Of a stretch of 64,000 nt of DNA, positions 16,917-26,555 are shown piece by piece (the stretch's first letter is position 1; every line of letters starts with the position of its first letter). The DNA is taken from NCBI RefSeq assembly GCF_012849095.1, contig NZ_CP051680.1, forward strand, positions 2,232,001 to 2,296,000, written 5' to 3'. This DNA comes from Cohnella herbarum. GTDB lineage: Bacteria; Bacillota; Bacilli; Paenibacillales; Paenibacillaceae. The position numbers and the translations under genes are program-made. Under the pieces are notes generated by a model. The model was not told the origin of the DNA. It did no database searches and was given only the letters and a program-made list of their open reading frames with translations.

Positions 16917-17750
16917 TTAGCCTTTGATCGATCCGGCCGCAATCCCTTCGACGATGTGCTTTTGCAGGAATAGAAAGAAAAGAACGATCGGGATCGTGCT
17001 TAAAGTTAAAGCGGCCATGGCCATGTCCCATTTTCGTAAATATTGACCGAAGAATAGCTGGATCGCAAGAGGGATCGTCGTATACGTATTGTTGACGACC
17101 AATACCGGCAGCAAATAATCGTTCCATATCCAAAGCACGTTCAAGATGACGACCGTTGCCACGATCGGCCGCAGGATCGGGAATACGATTTTCCAGAACA
17201 CGCCGTACGGGGAACAACCGTCCACAACCGCGGCCTCTTCGATCTCTCTGGGCACAGATTTGATAAATCCGTGAAACAGGAACATCGACAGCGAAACGCC
17301 GAAGCCCAAATAACAAATCACGATCCCGTACAGGTGTCCTCTTAATTCGAACATCGCGCTTATTTTCATAAGCGGCAGCATAACCGATTGAAAAGGAATG
17401 ATCATTGCCGCTACGAAGACGGTAAACAACAGCCGATTAAACAAACTGGGATGGCGCACGATCCGATAAGCCGTCATTGAACTTACGATTACCAGTCCCG
17501 TTACGCTCAAGCTCGTCAACACGACCGAATGCATGAACACGACCGGAAAATCGATGGCCTCCCAAGCCCGGCGAAAGTTATCGAAACCGAAATGCTCCGG
17601 CAGCTTGGCCGCGTCCAGCAGTATTTCTTTAAGCTTCTTGAACGAATTGACGATCAGAAAGTAGAACGGCGACAAGAAGAGGAGCGCCACCAGAATCGCG
17701 ATGATTTCCGCCGCGAATAACCCCGCCGAATATCGTTTCCTCGTTTCCAT
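16917..17750 (-). CDS. Carbohydrate ABC transporter permease (MalG/CUT1 type)
   Basis: A 277-residue membrane permease with six predicted helices. The EAA loop, which contacts the ATPase, is visible as IEEAAVVDGCSPYGVFWKIVFPILRP. Its start overlaps the stop of the partner permease gene by one base (TAATG), so translation is coupled. No ATPase gene is in the cluster; as in many CUT1 systems of Firmicutes, a shared MsmX-type ATPase elsewhere is likely (inference). Confidence 0.93.
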   Translation of the reverse strand: METRKRYSAGLFAAEIIAILVALLFLSPFYFLIVNSFKKLKEILLDAAKLPEHFGFDNFRRAWEAIDFPVVFMHSVVLTSLSVTGLVIVSSMTAYRIVRHPSLFNRLLFTVFVAAMIIPFQSVMLPLMKISAMFELRGHLYGIVICYLGFGVSLSMFLFHGFIKSVPREIEEAAVVDGCSPYGVFWKIVFPILRPIVATVVILNVLWIWNDYLLPVLVVNNTYTTIPLAIQLFFGQYLRKWDMAMAALTLSTIPIVLFFLFLQKHIVEGIAAGSIKG

Positions 17751-18649
17751 TAGACCTCCACCTCCCGCTTCTTCGTCAGCAGCACTTGCGTGACGGTAAT
17801 CAATGCAACGCCGAAGAAGAAAATCATCGCTTTGGCGGTTCCGAGCCCATAATGGCTATAAGTTAGCGCTTCGCGATAAATATTCAAGGCGATCGATTCC
17901 GTAGCGTATCCGGGCCCTCCGCCCGTAAGCGACAGATTAAGATCGAACATCTTGAACGCATTGGAAGTCGTAAGGAACAAACAAATCGTAACCGCGGGCA
18001 TAATCATCGGAATGACGATGCTTCTGAGCATCTGACGCGAATTCGCCCCGTCGATCTTCGCCGCCTCGAGCATTTCCTTAGGAACGCTGACGAGAGCCGC
18101 GATATAGATCACCATCATGTACCCAGCCGTTTGCCAAACGAACACGATAACGATTCCCCAGAAAGCCGTTTCTTTCGTTCCGAGCCAAGCCAGATTAAAC
18201 AATTCGATCCCCGTAGATTCGCCGATCGCCGCGAAGCCGCGAACAAAAATAAAATACCAAATGTAACCGAGCAGCAATCCGCCGATCACGTTCGGCAAGA
18301 AAATGACGGTTCGCAATACGTTCTTCGTTTTCAGCTTTTGATTTAACAGCATGGCCAGCGCGAACGCGACGACATTGGTCGAAATGACGGCGACGACGGT
18401 AAATCTTAGCGTGAACCAGAAAGACGTCCAAAACCTTGCGTCATCGGTAAAAATCTTGTTCAGATTGGCCATTCCGCTCCATTTCGCATGGCTTGAGATG
18501 CCGTCCCAGTCCGTAAACGTGTAATAAAAACCCATCATGAAAGGCGCTACAACGATCAAAATGAAAAATAGGAGTCCTGGTCCTATAAAAATGATTTGTT
18601 GAAGCCAATTTTGATAACGTCCTCTGTTATAGAGCTTCATTTTATCCAT
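17750..18649 (-). CDS. Sugar ABC transporter permease (MalF/CUT1 type)
   Basis: A 299-residue permease, first gene of the minus-strand importer operon. The EAA loop reads VPKEMLEAAKIDGANSRQML. Six hydrophobic segments are visible, starting around residue 18 (IIFIGPGLLFFILIVVAPF). With the MalG-type partner it forms the channel. The cluster is divergent from the YesM/YesN-type kinase and regulator genes, which probably control it. Confidence 0.93.
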   Translation of the reverse strand: MDKMKLYNRGRYQNWLQQIIFIGPGLLFFILIVVAPFMMGFYYTFTDWDGISSHAKWSGMANLNKIFTDDARFWTSFWFTLRFTVVAVISTNVVAFALAMLLNQKLKTKNVLRTVIFLPNVIGGLLLGYIWYFIFVRGFAAIGESTGIELFNLAWLGTKETAFWGIVIVFVWQTAGYMMVIYIAALVSVPKEMLEAAKIDGANSRQMLRSIVIPMIMPAVTICLFLTTSNAFKMFDLNLSLTGGGPGYATESIALNIYREALTYSHYGLGTAKAMIFFFGVALITVTQVLLTKKREVEV

Positions 18650-18772
18650 GCTCCCCTCCGAATTCTAGGTGCTTAACGCTCAGGATTACCTTCCATGTCC
18701 CAAGTATAAGGCCGGGCAATTCGATGCAACCACAGAGAATGATGATATGCCAGGTGGAATATATTGACCATA

Positions 18773-18801
18773 TTGACCATCGCCGAAGCATGGTTTACTG
18801 T
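18773..18801 (+). promoter_or_regulatory. Promoter of the YesM/YesN operon with tandem TATTGACCA repeats
   Basis: TTGACC (18773-18778) and TACTGT (18796-18801) are spaced by 17 bases. The -35 lies in the second copy of a direct repeat TATTGACCA (18762-18770 and 18771-18779), which could be a binding site for the AraC-type regulator. Confidence 0.6.
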
Positions 18802-18833
18802 GTGATAGACAAGCGTAGGAGAGGAGACCCCCG

Positions 18834-20678
18834 ATGCTGAAGCTATCCCCGTTTCGCAATACCATCCGCAACAAACTGATGCTTCTGCTTCTCATCGCGA
18901 CGATCTTGCCGATCGTTACTTCGATGGTCATCTCTTATAATTCGACGAAACGTTCGATAACGGATGAAGCTTACGAGAAAAACGCTCGTCTCTTATCGCT
19001 AGGCAAAGCCAATCTTCAAAGTTACATGCAAAATATTAACCAGAAATCTTTGGCGGTATACAACTCTATTAACGTCCCCCGTTCTTTGTACTACATCTTG
19101 GAGCACAACATGGAGGACGAAGTGTTTCCTAACGATCTATCCGACGTAATACGCAACCGTAATCTGCTTCAGGATCACTTGCTCAATATTTACCAAAGCG
19201 TAAAGGAATTTTATCAAGTCCGGCTTCACGTCGTAGCCCAGAACACGACTTATTTGCTCAGCAACGGCGGCGGTAAAATACAGTCGGACATTCCAACCGG
19301 CAACTTCAATCTGCTCGCTAAGAAACCCTACATCGAGCCGAGCCATCCAAGTCACAGCTATGGGTTGGAATCTCGGTCGACAGATCCAGGAGAGATCGTC
19401 TTCACCCTCCACCGGCCGATATTTCTAGCGCCCAGCGAAGAGTTGTTGGCCCAACTGTCCATCGACGTCAAGCTTAACGCGCTCATCGAATTGAATCGGC
19501 AAGTGTACGATGCCGGCAATGAGAAATTTTATATCGTAGATGCCGCCGGAAATACGATCATTTCCTCGGAAGACGAATCAGCCGGAACCCTCTCGGACGG
19601 ACGATGGTTGGATGAAATTCGCAAGGGAGATCTCGCGAACGGCTACTTGAAATGGGAAGATTCCGATTTTGCCGGAATTGTCTTCTACGATCGGGTTAAG
19701 ACGCCCATGATGGATTGGTACTTGGTTAAGCTGTCTCCTTACGAGCACCTCTATCGGACGGCGGACGGCATCGCTAAGATCAATTCATGGGTCGGCATCC
19801 TATTTCTGACCGTCGCGGTACTCGCAACGTTATTCATCTCTTTCCGATTCACGAAACCGCTATTAAGCCTGATCGGTTACGTCAACCAGATCGAAAGAGG
19901 AAATTTGAACGTCGATATCGACATTCGCGGCAACGACGAAATCGGACTTCTCTCCAGACGGTTCAGGTCGATGATGCAAACGATCAATAATTTGATCCTG
20001 AAGGAGTATCGTCTCGAGCTCGCCAACAAAACCAATCAGCTCAAAGCGTTGCAGGCACAGGTAAATCCTCATTTTCTCTACAATGCGCTGCAATCGATCG
20101 GGACGGTAGCCCTGCAACATAAAGATCAGCAAATTTATTCGCTCGTCACCTCTTTGGGGAAAATGATGCGTTATAACATGAACGCCGGGGAAACGATCGT
20201 GGAATTGGAAAAGGAATTCGGATACTTGCAGGCTTATCTGGACTTGCAAAAACAACGGTTCGACACTTCCCTCGAGATCGAGTACCGGATGGCTCAAGAA
20301 GCGCGTTCCTTGCTCGTTCCGAAGATGATCTTGCAGCCGCTCGTCGAAAATTTCTTCAAGCACGGCTTTAAGCAGAGCGACGAGGAGCCCGCCCGGTTGA
20401 TGATCTCTTGCGACTTGCGAGAGCAAATCTTAATCATACGGGTCCAAGATAACGGCGCGGGAATGACCGAAGAGGAAATGACAGACGTGAACGATCGCTT
20501 AACCATCGAGGATTCCGTTCTTCCGGGAAAGGACAGCGGAATCGGCTTGTCGAACGTCCTCTCTCGATTGCGGCTTCACTATTCCGAATCGGCCTCTATC
20601 GTACTTTCCGCCGCCGAGCCAGAAGGTCTGATCGTAGAAGTACGTATCCCGTTCGGAGAGGAGCTGAAGGCTGTATGA
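18834..20678 (+). CDS. YesM-type sensor histidine kinase
   Basis: A 614-residue membrane kinase. TM1 is near residues 13-34, followed by a large extracellular Cache-like sensor region, TM2 near 318-337 and a HAMP segment. The His_kinase domain carries QAQVNPHFLYN with phospho-acceptor His413. The ATPase region shows PLVENFFKHG and DNGAGM. These kinases usually sense extracellular sugars, sometimes via the binding protein, and pair with AraC-type response regulators. The stop overlaps the regulator start (ATGA at 20675-20678). GAGAGGAGACCCCCG precedes the ATG. Confidence 0.95.
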   Translation: MLKLSPFRNTIRNKLMLLLLIATILPIVTSMVISYNSTKRSITDEAYEKNARLLSLGKANLQSYMQNINQKSLAVYNSINVPRSLYYILEHNMEDEVFPNDLSDVIRNRNLLQDHLLNIYQSVKEFYQVRLHVVAQNTTYLLSNGGGKIQSDIPTGNFNLLAKKPYIEPSHPSHSYGLESRSTDPGEIVFTLHRPIFLAPSEELLAQLSIDVKLNALIELNRQVYDAGNEKFYIVDAAGNTIISSEDESAGTLSDGRWLDEIRKGDLANGYLKWEDSDFAGIVFYDRVKTPMMDWYLVKLSPYEHLYRTADGIAKINSWVGILFLTVAVLATLFISFRFTKPLLSLIGYVNQIERGNLNVDIDIRGNDEIGLLSRRFRSMMQTINNLILKEYRLELANKTNQLKALQAQVNPHFLYNALQSIGTVALQHKDQQIYSLVTSLGKMMRYNMNAGETIVELEKEFGYLQAYLDLQKQRFDTSLEIEYRMAQEARSLLVPKMILQPLVENFFKHGFKQSDEEPARLMISCDLREQILIIRVQDNGAGMTEEEMTDVNDRLTIEDSVLPGKDSGIGLSNVLSRLRLHYSESASIVLSAAEPEGLIVEVRIPFGEELKAV

Positions 20679-22282
20679 AAGCGTTAATCATAGACGACGA
20701 GAAACACGTTAGGGAAGCCATTCGTCTGCTTGTCCCTTGGGACAACTTCGGAATAACCGATATTCTTGAAGCAGCTGACGGCCAGGCGGCGATCCGTCTG
20801 ATCGAGTCGGAGAAGCCCGCGATTATATTTACGGATATGATGATGCCCCATTTAGGGGGAGTCGAAATACTGGCATGGGCGGTAGAGCATGCGCCGTGCA
20901 GCAAGATCATTGTCATTAGCGGACACGACGACTTCGAATTCGTCCGGCAGACGGTTAAATACGGCGGCATGGACTATTTATTGAAGCCTATCGACGAAAC
21001 CCAGCTTCTGGCGGCTTTGTCCAAAGCGATCGTGGAATGGACAAGCGACGAAGAAGCCCGATCCAGAAATCGAACGCAAAATATGGAGATCAACCAGCTT
21101 AAACCGGTTTACCTTGATAAATTTTTCTCCACCCTGTTGAACGAGCCCTTAGATCATTCGATTATCCAAGAGACGCTTCAGCAACAATTCGGTACTACCC
21201 GCCCCATAGTAGAAGCGCGATTATGTATGCTAAGTTTAGAACTTACTCCCCCTTTCATCCGCGACAAATTCGCGGCGGGCTGGGATTTGCTGATCTTCTC
21301 CCTTATTAACATTTGCAATGAATTTCTGCGCGATCGGAAATCCGGCTTTGCCTTCCGACACTGGGGGCAAGAGAACGAAATCATTATCCTGCTATGGAAG
21401 GATACCGACCGCGCGGAAAATCTCTTAACGGAAATAAACGAAGGCATCTATAAAGTGTTGAAAACGAGATTTTGCTTCGGTGTCGGAAACGTCGTCGCTT
21501 TTCCCGGCCAATTGCAAACTTCTTACAAACAGGCTCGAGCGGCTATCCGTCTTCGCAATCTGCGCAGCACCGGAAAATGGATTCAATGTTTCTCTGCTCT
21601 CGAAACCGTTCCTAAAAATTCCATTTTCTTCACGGAGCATGAACAAAAAATCCGTTACGCGGTTCTAAGCGGAGACAAGGAACTGTTGTCCCCTGCTTTC
21701 GAAGCCTGGTTCAAAGCCGTCGAGCAATGCGAGATCATCAATCTCGAACAAATACAACTGTGGTGGCAAGAATTCCGGCTTGCGCAATCGATGTGGAAGA
21801 AAGGTTGTTCCGATCCCGCGGCTGTTCCCGGGGAAACCCAACTGACCGCCGTGCTTGACAATAACGGGGATTTTACCCTTGCGGAATGGAAGGCAAGCTA
21901 TCTACGGGAGGCGCTCTCGATAAGCGAGCTTTTGTCGGATGAAGCCGGTTCGAGCTCCAGCTCTATGCAGGCGATCGCCAAATACATCGACCAGTTCCTT
22001 CATGAAGAATTGTCCCTTCAAGACATTTCCAACCGCTTCTTTCTTAGCCGGGAATACATCTCTCGCAAGTTCAAACAGGAAATGAACGAAAACTTAACCG
22101 ACTACATTACGCGGGCCCGTATCGATCGTGCAAAAAAACTGCTCGCCGACACTCCCTTAAAGATCGCACAAATCTCGGAGATGGTCGGATTTCAAGACGA
22201 GAAATATTTCAGCAAAGTATTCAAGAAAGGAACGGATTGTTCTCCGAACGAGTACCGCAAACATCGATTAGGGGACGATTAG
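20675..22282 (+). CDS. YesN-type response regulator with AraC DNA-binding domain
   Basis: A 535-residue regulator. The N-terminal receiver domain has Asp54 (FTDMMMP) as phosphorylation site and Lys at KPID. A long middle region of unknown fold follows. The C-terminal AraC double helix-turn-helix shows LQDISNRFFLSREYISRKFK and IAQISEMVGFQDEKYFSKVFK. It is co-translated with the kinase. The likely target is the divergent sugar importer operon. Confidence 0.95.
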   Translation: MKALIIDDEKHVREAIRLLVPWDNFGITDILEAADGQAAIRLIESEKPAIIFTDMMMPHLGGVEILAWAVEHAPCSKIIVISGHDDFEFVRQTVKYGGMDYLLKPIDETQLLAALSKAIVEWTSDEEARSRNRTQNMEINQLKPVYLDKFFSTLLNEPLDHSIIQETLQQQFGTTRPIVEARLCMLSLELTPPFIRDKFAAGWDLLIFSLINICNEFLRDRKSGFAFRHWGQENEIIILLWKDTDRAENLLTEINEGIYKVLKTRFCFGVGNVVAFPGQLQTSYKQARAAIRLRNLRSTGKWIQCFSALETVPKNSIFFTEHEQKIRYAVLSGDKELLSPAFEAWFKAVEQCEIINLEQIQLWWQEFRLAQSMWKKGCSDPAAVPGETQLTAVLDNNGDFTLAEWKASYLREALSISELLSDEAGSSSSSMQAIAKYIDQFLHEELSLQDISNRFFLSREYISRKFKQEMNENLTDYITRARIDRAKKLLADTPLKIAQISEMVGFQDEKYFSKVFKKGTDCSPNEYRKHRLGDD

Positions 22283-22298
22283 AGTTGCATAATAAATC

Positions 22299-22340
22299 GC
22301 AAAAGAAGGCCACCCCTAGCCGGGCAGCCTTCTTTTATTT
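22299..22340 (+). terminator. Rho-independent terminator after the YesN-type gene
   Basis: AAAAGAAGGC and GCCTTCTTTT pair around a C/G-rich loop that itself can pair, followed by ATTTATAT. Confidence 0.85.
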
Positions 22341-22391
22341 ATATAAGGGAGTTGAAAGTAACCTAAAAGAGTGATAAGATCTTTACGGCCC

Positions 22392-22420
22392 TTGATTAGT
22401 TTATTATACAAAGATATATA
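22392..22420 (+). promoter_or_regulatory. Putative promoter of the MBL-fold hydrolase gene
   Basis: TTGATT (22392-22397) and TATATA (22415-22420) are spaced by 17 bases in an AT-rich stretch about 80 bases before the start codon. Confidence 0.45.
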
Positions 22421-22500
22421 AATCATATCATACATCTCCGTGTTTGTCAATAATAAATTCAATCGCTGGCCAAATCCCCATCTAAAAGGAGAGTTCCACG

Positions 22501-23241
22501 ATGAGAATACCCGATAACGTTAAGATGATCGAAATTCCTTACGAGGTTTTCGGAACGCGTTCTTCGCTAAACCCTATGCTTCTCTGGGATGACCAAAATG
22601 TTGTTCTAATCGATACGGGAATGGCTACGAATGTCGCGCAAATACGCGAAGGATTTAAGGATGCGGGCTTCTCCTTCGACAATTTAACCGCTATTATTCT
22701 CACTCATCAGGATCTCGATCACGTAGGCGGCTTAGCCGAAATCCTCAAAGAATGCGGTGAACATACGAAACTGTACGCCCACGAGCTCGATAAGCCTTAT
22801 ATCGAAGGGCGATTGCCACTGATTAAGACCAGCCCTCAAGCAATGTCCGGCTTGCTGAGCTCCCTTCCCGAGGAGAAGCGTCAAGAAATTCTGAAGTCGA
22901 TGGAATACACTCCGATAGCTCAAGTTGACCATACGGTGGACGATCAGGAACGGCTGCCCTATTGCGGAGGAATTACCGTCATCCATACCCCGGGCCATAC
23001 GGCTGGGCATATCAGTCTTTATCTCGAACAAAGCAAGCTTCTCATTGCGGCGGACGCCCTTACTTGCAAGGACGGAATGCTGCGCGGCCCGGTTCCGCAA
23101 ACGACGCTGGATATGAACGCCGCGAACCGTTCGATCGAGAAATTGTTGGATTACGACATCGAAGCCGTCATTTGTTACCACGGGGGAATGAGTGGCGTCG
23201 ACGTAAGAGATCAACTAGAAAAGCTTGTAAATCAACAATAG
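22501..23241 (+). CDS. MBL-fold metallohydrolase
   Basis: A 246-residue metallo-beta-lactamase-fold hydrolase with the metal-binding motif THQDLDHVGG, a further ligand in HTPGHTAGH and Asp in AADALTCKDG. There is no signal peptide. The general shape resembles glyoxalase II-like or lactonase-like proteins; the substrate cannot be told. AAAGGAGAGTTCCACG precedes the ATG. Confidence 0.9.
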   Translation: MRIPDNVKMIEIPYEVFGTRSSLNPMLLWDDQNVVLIDTGMATNVAQIREGFKDAGFSFDNLTAIILTHQDLDHVGGLAEILKECGEHTKLYAHELDKPYIEGRLPLIKTSPQAMSGLLSSLPEEKRQEILKSMEYTPIAQVDHTVDDQERLPYCGGITVIHTPGHTAGHISLYLEQSKLLIAADALTCKDGMLRGPVPQTTLDMNAANRSIEKLLDYDIEAVICYHGGMSGVDVRDQLEKLVNQQ

Positions 23242-23338
23242 CGGTTGTATGCCTCCTATGAAGCACTCATTCCCGAAAGAAGTCAAACGTTGGGTAAATG
23301 TGCTATAATAGTTCTGTTTGTTGAAGGAGGCACTCTAT

Positions 23339-26300
23339 ATGACGAATACTAAACAACCCCCTTCCGATCCTAAGCCAAAAGGCGAGGGCTTCAAGACAGC
23401 GGGGAAAATCGCAGGCTTTACCGTGCTATGGCTTATCCTGTTCGGGGTGCTTGCCGGACTCGTCGGCGCGGGAGCGGTGACCGGATACATCGCTTCGCTC
23501 GTCGAAGACGATCCGATCCGCGAACGCAGCCTCATTCAAGAGAAAATCAGCGAAAATGCGATAACCGGTTTCGTATATTTCAATGACGGATCTCCCATCG
23601 GACAATTACGGTCGGAGGAAGATCGGCGGCCGGTCACCTACGACCAAATCCCGCAAAAAATCATCGATGCGGTCATCGCCATAGAAGACAAAAATTTCTT
23701 TACCCATCCCGGAGTCGATACAAACGGATTGTTACGCGCCGTCAAACAACAATTGCTGAACGAAAGCGTCCAAACCGGGGGAAGCACGATCACTCAGCAG
23801 TTGGCTAGGCGGGTATTCTTAAGCTTGGACCAGACGTCCAGCCGGAAAGCCAAAGAGATTTTCCTGTCGTTGCGACTAGAAAGATTCTTAAGCAAGAAAG
23901 AAATCATAACGGCCTACTTAAATAAGGTTCCATACGGAAACGGCTCTTCCGGCTATCAAGTGTTCGGGATCAAGGCGGCCGCCAACGGCATCTTCGGAGT
24001 CAAAAATCTGGACGACCTGAATATTGCGCAAGCGGCTTACTTGGCCGGCGTTCCGCAACTGCCTTCCAGATTTTCCGCTTTCAACGGAAAAGGCGAGTTT
24101 AACGAAACCAACTTCAAGCGCGCAGTAACGCGTCAGAAGCTCGTTCTGGACCGCATGCTCGAAGAAAATAAAATCAACCAAGCGCAATATGAAGAAGCGC
24201 TCGCATTCGATTTGTACAGTTCGCTGGCCAAGCCAAGCGAGAAAGCATACAACACGTACCCTTATCTCATGTTGGAAGTCGAACGCCAAGCAGCGGAATT
24301 GCTCGTTCTTCAACAAAATCCCGATCTTACCCGCGAGGATCTGAAGAAGAAGGAAAATTCCGCGCTGATCGAAGACGCTCGAGGACAATTGCTCCGCAGC
24401 GGTTACAAGATCACGACGACTATCGATAAAAAAGTATATAATCTGATGCACCAAGTCGCCGAAAATCCGGAAAATTTCGCTCCCGACCATCCTGTTAAAG
24501 GCGTCGAACAAATCGCCGCCGTCATGATGGATCAGAAGACGGGCGCGATACTCGGCATGATCGAGGGTCGCGACTTCCACATCGAGCAAATGAACTTCGC
24601 TACCCAGATGGTGCGTCAGCCCGGATCTGCCATGAAACCGATCGCCGCATACTTGCCCGCGATCGATAAGGGATTGATTCAACCGGGAAGCATTATTGAC
24701 GACTCGCCGATCATTCTGAAGAACGGCGGAGGCGGTTACCATATTCCGAAAAACTCCAATAATCGTTATTCGGGTCTCGTCACCGCGCGCCAAGCGCTGA
24801 ATAGTTCGTACAATATTCCCGCGTTAAAAATATTCCTAAACAAAGTCACGATCAAAGAGTCTTGGGCATTTGCCCGTTCCCTCGGAATTACGACATTAGT
24901 GAAAGAGGATGACGGCGCGCAGACGGGGGTTATCGGAGGCCTTAAATACGGAACGTCGGTCGAAGAATTGACGAACGCGTATGCGGCGATTGCGAACAAA
25001 GGCGTTTTCAACGATGCTTATCTGATCGAAGATATTCGCGATTCCGATAATAAGATCGTGTATAAACACAAAGCGGATCCTAAACAGATCGTCTCCGAAC
25101 AGTCCGCTTACCTTATGACGGATATGCTTCGTACGGTCGTCACGAACGGTACGGCAACTTCGATCATGTCGCAATTCAAAAATTACAAGACGATTCCGGT
25201 CGTCGGCAAAACCGGTACGACCCAGAACTACAGCGACGTCTGGTTCCAAGGCTACACTCCGGACATTACGCTGGGCGTCTGGTCGGGTCACGAAAAAGTT
25301 ATCCATACTTTATCTTCCGACAGTCACGGACGCGCCAGATCGATCTGGGCGAAAATCATGAACGAAGTGACGGAAGCCAAACCCGAGCTCTTCCCGACGA
25401 AATCGTTCGAGAAGCCCGAAGGTATCGTATCCATGACCGTATCCAGCGTCAGCGGCAAACTGCCTACGGCTTTAACGAAAGAAGCGGGTAAGCTGGTTAC
25501 GGATATCTTTAACCGTAAATTCATCCCGACCGAAGAAGACGATGCTCTCGTCAAAGTGAAATACATTTCTTATAACGGCGTCAATTACTTACCTCAGGAT
25601 GGGACGCCGGAGGATCTGCTGCGCGAGTCCGTCATGGTCGTTAGGGAAGCGCCTCTCGATACGCTTATCGAAGAGTTAAAGGCGAAGCTGGGACAAGTCG
25701 CAGCCCAAAGCCGCAAAGCGCTTTCGTATTATTTGCCTAAGGATGCCGCGCAAAGCGCGCCTTCCAAGATCGATCCGCGAGTCGACGACGGCGCCAATCC
25801 TAATCCGCCGGCGAACGTCTCTGCGGAACAGTTGAATAACCTGGCAAGAATTACGTTCACCCCTTCCACCCAGGAAGACGTTGCCGGCTATCGATTGTAC
25901 CGTTCCATTAACAATGGAACGTTCGAGAAGATCGAGGCTTCCGTTCCGACCGGCGAAGCAGCGAAGTTCGTAAATTACATCAGTTCCGGCCAATCCTATA
26001 GCTATTACGTAACGGCAGTCGACGTAGCCGGCCGCGAATCGGCTCCGAGCGAGAAAGTATCGACCGACGGCAGTTCATCGGGCGGCGATCCGAACTTCCC
26101 GGATCCTAACGTCCCGGGAGGAAACATCGATCCCGGGTTACCGGGAATTCCGAATGGCAGCGATAACGCGCCTTCAACCCCAAGCGGTATGATCGCTCAA
26201 GGAACGGATATCGGCGTTACGCTGTCTTGGAACGCGAATTCCGCTAGCGAAGGCGTGACCAAGTATCAAGTCTGGTACAGCGAAACGGAGAACGGGAAAT

Positions 26301-26440
26301 ACAAGCTTCTCGGCTCGACGGAATCGACCGCTTTCGAGTATATCGCTCCCATGTCCGCAGGCTGGTACCGCGTATCGGCGGTTAGCCCGTCGGGCGAATC
26401 ATCGCCTACATCCGCCGTCGAAGTCAAATCCGGAACCTAA
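23339..26440 (+). CDS. Class A penicillin-binding protein (PBP1A family) with C-terminal fibronectin type III domains
   Basis: About 1033 residues. A short cytoplasmic tail is followed by one TM helix (about 24-52). The GT51 glycosyltransferase domain carries catalytic Glu116 in IEDKNFFTHPGVD and GGSTITQQLARR. The transpeptidase domain has Ser430-x-x-Lys433 (GSAMK), SSYN and KTGTTQ. Two fibronectin type III-like modules follow (about 838-920 and 945-1030), joined by a Pro/Gly/Asp-rich linker. It polymerises and cross-links peptidoglycan. GAAGGAGGCACTCTAT supports the ATG at 23339 rather than the TTG at 23318. A TATAAT stands at 23304. Confidence 0.95.
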   Translation: MTNTKQPPSDPKPKGEGFKTAGKIAGFTVLWLILFGVLAGLVGAGAVTGYIASLVEDDPIRERSLIQEKISENAITGFVYFNDGSPIGQLRSEEDRRPVTYDQIPQKIIDAVIAIEDKNFFTHPGVDTNGLLRAVKQQLLNESVQTGGSTITQQLARRVFLSLDQTSSRKAKEIFLSLRLERFLSKKEIITAYLNKVPYGNGSSGYQVFGIKAAANGIFGVKNLDDLNIAQAAYLAGVPQLPSRFSAFNGKGEFNETNFKRAVTRQKLVLDRMLEENKINQAQYEEALAFDLYSSLAKPSEKAYNTYPYLMLEVERQAAELLVLQQNPDLTREDLKKKENSALIEDARGQLLRSGYKITTTIDKKVYNLMHQVAENPENFAPDHPVKGVEQIAAVMMDQKTGAILGMIEGRDFHIEQMNFATQMVRQPGSAMKPIAAYLPAIDKGLIQPGSIIDDSPIILKNGGGGYHIPKNSNNRYSGLVTARQALNSSYNIPALKIFLNKVTIKESWAFARSLGITTLVKEDDGAQTGVIGGLKYGTSVEELTNAYAAIANKGVFNDAYLIEDIRDSDNKIVYKHKADPKQIVSEQSAYLMTDMLRTVVTNGTATSIMSQFKNYKTIPVVGKTGTTQNYSDVWFQGYTPDITLGVWSGHEKVIHTLSSDSHGRARSIWAKIMNEVTEAKPELFPTKSFEKPEGIVSMTVSSVSGKLPTALTKEAGKLVTDIFNRKFIPTEEDDALVKVKYISYNGVNYLPQDGTPEDLLRESVMVVREAPLDTLIEELKAKLGQVAAQSRKALSYYLPKDAAQSAPSKIDPRVDDGANPNPPANVSAEQLNNLARITFTPSTQEDVAGYRLYRSINNGTFEKIEASVPTGEAAKFVNYISSGQSYSYYVTAVDVAGRESAPSEKVSTDGSSSGGDPNFPDPNVPGGNIDPGLPGIPNGSDNAPSTPSGMIAQGTDIGVTLSWNANSASEGVTKYQVWYSETENGKYKLLGSTESTAFEYIAPMSAGWYRVSAVSPSGESSPTSAVEVKSGT

Positions 26441-26451
26441 TTCTTAACGCT

Positions 26452-26484
26452 CTTTCCCCGCCGTCCAGAAGACGGCAGGGAAAG
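26452..26484. other. Hairpin after the PBP gene
   Basis: CTTTCCCCGCCGTC and GACGGCAGGGAAAG form a strong stem 11 bases after the PBP stop, but no T run follows. It may act as a processing or stability element, or as a weak terminator together with the next hairpin. Confidence 0.5.
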
Positions 26485-26488
26485 TAAA

Positions 26489-26531
26489 ACAAAAAGCGCC
26501 CGCTTTCGTCGATGACGAAGGCGGGCGCTTC
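26489..26531 (-). terminator. Rho-independent terminator after acsA
   Basis: AAGCGCCCGC-TTCGTC pairs with GACGAA-GCGGGCGCTT; on the minus strand TTTTTGTTTT follows. Confidence 0.9.
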
Positions 26532-26555
26532 ACTTATTTTCAAATCCTATTCGTT

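Noticed and set aside
23918..24793. 291-codon ORF antisense to the PBP gene
   Set aside because: Shadow of a long GC-biased coding frame; the PBP transpeptidase motifs lie on the other strand.
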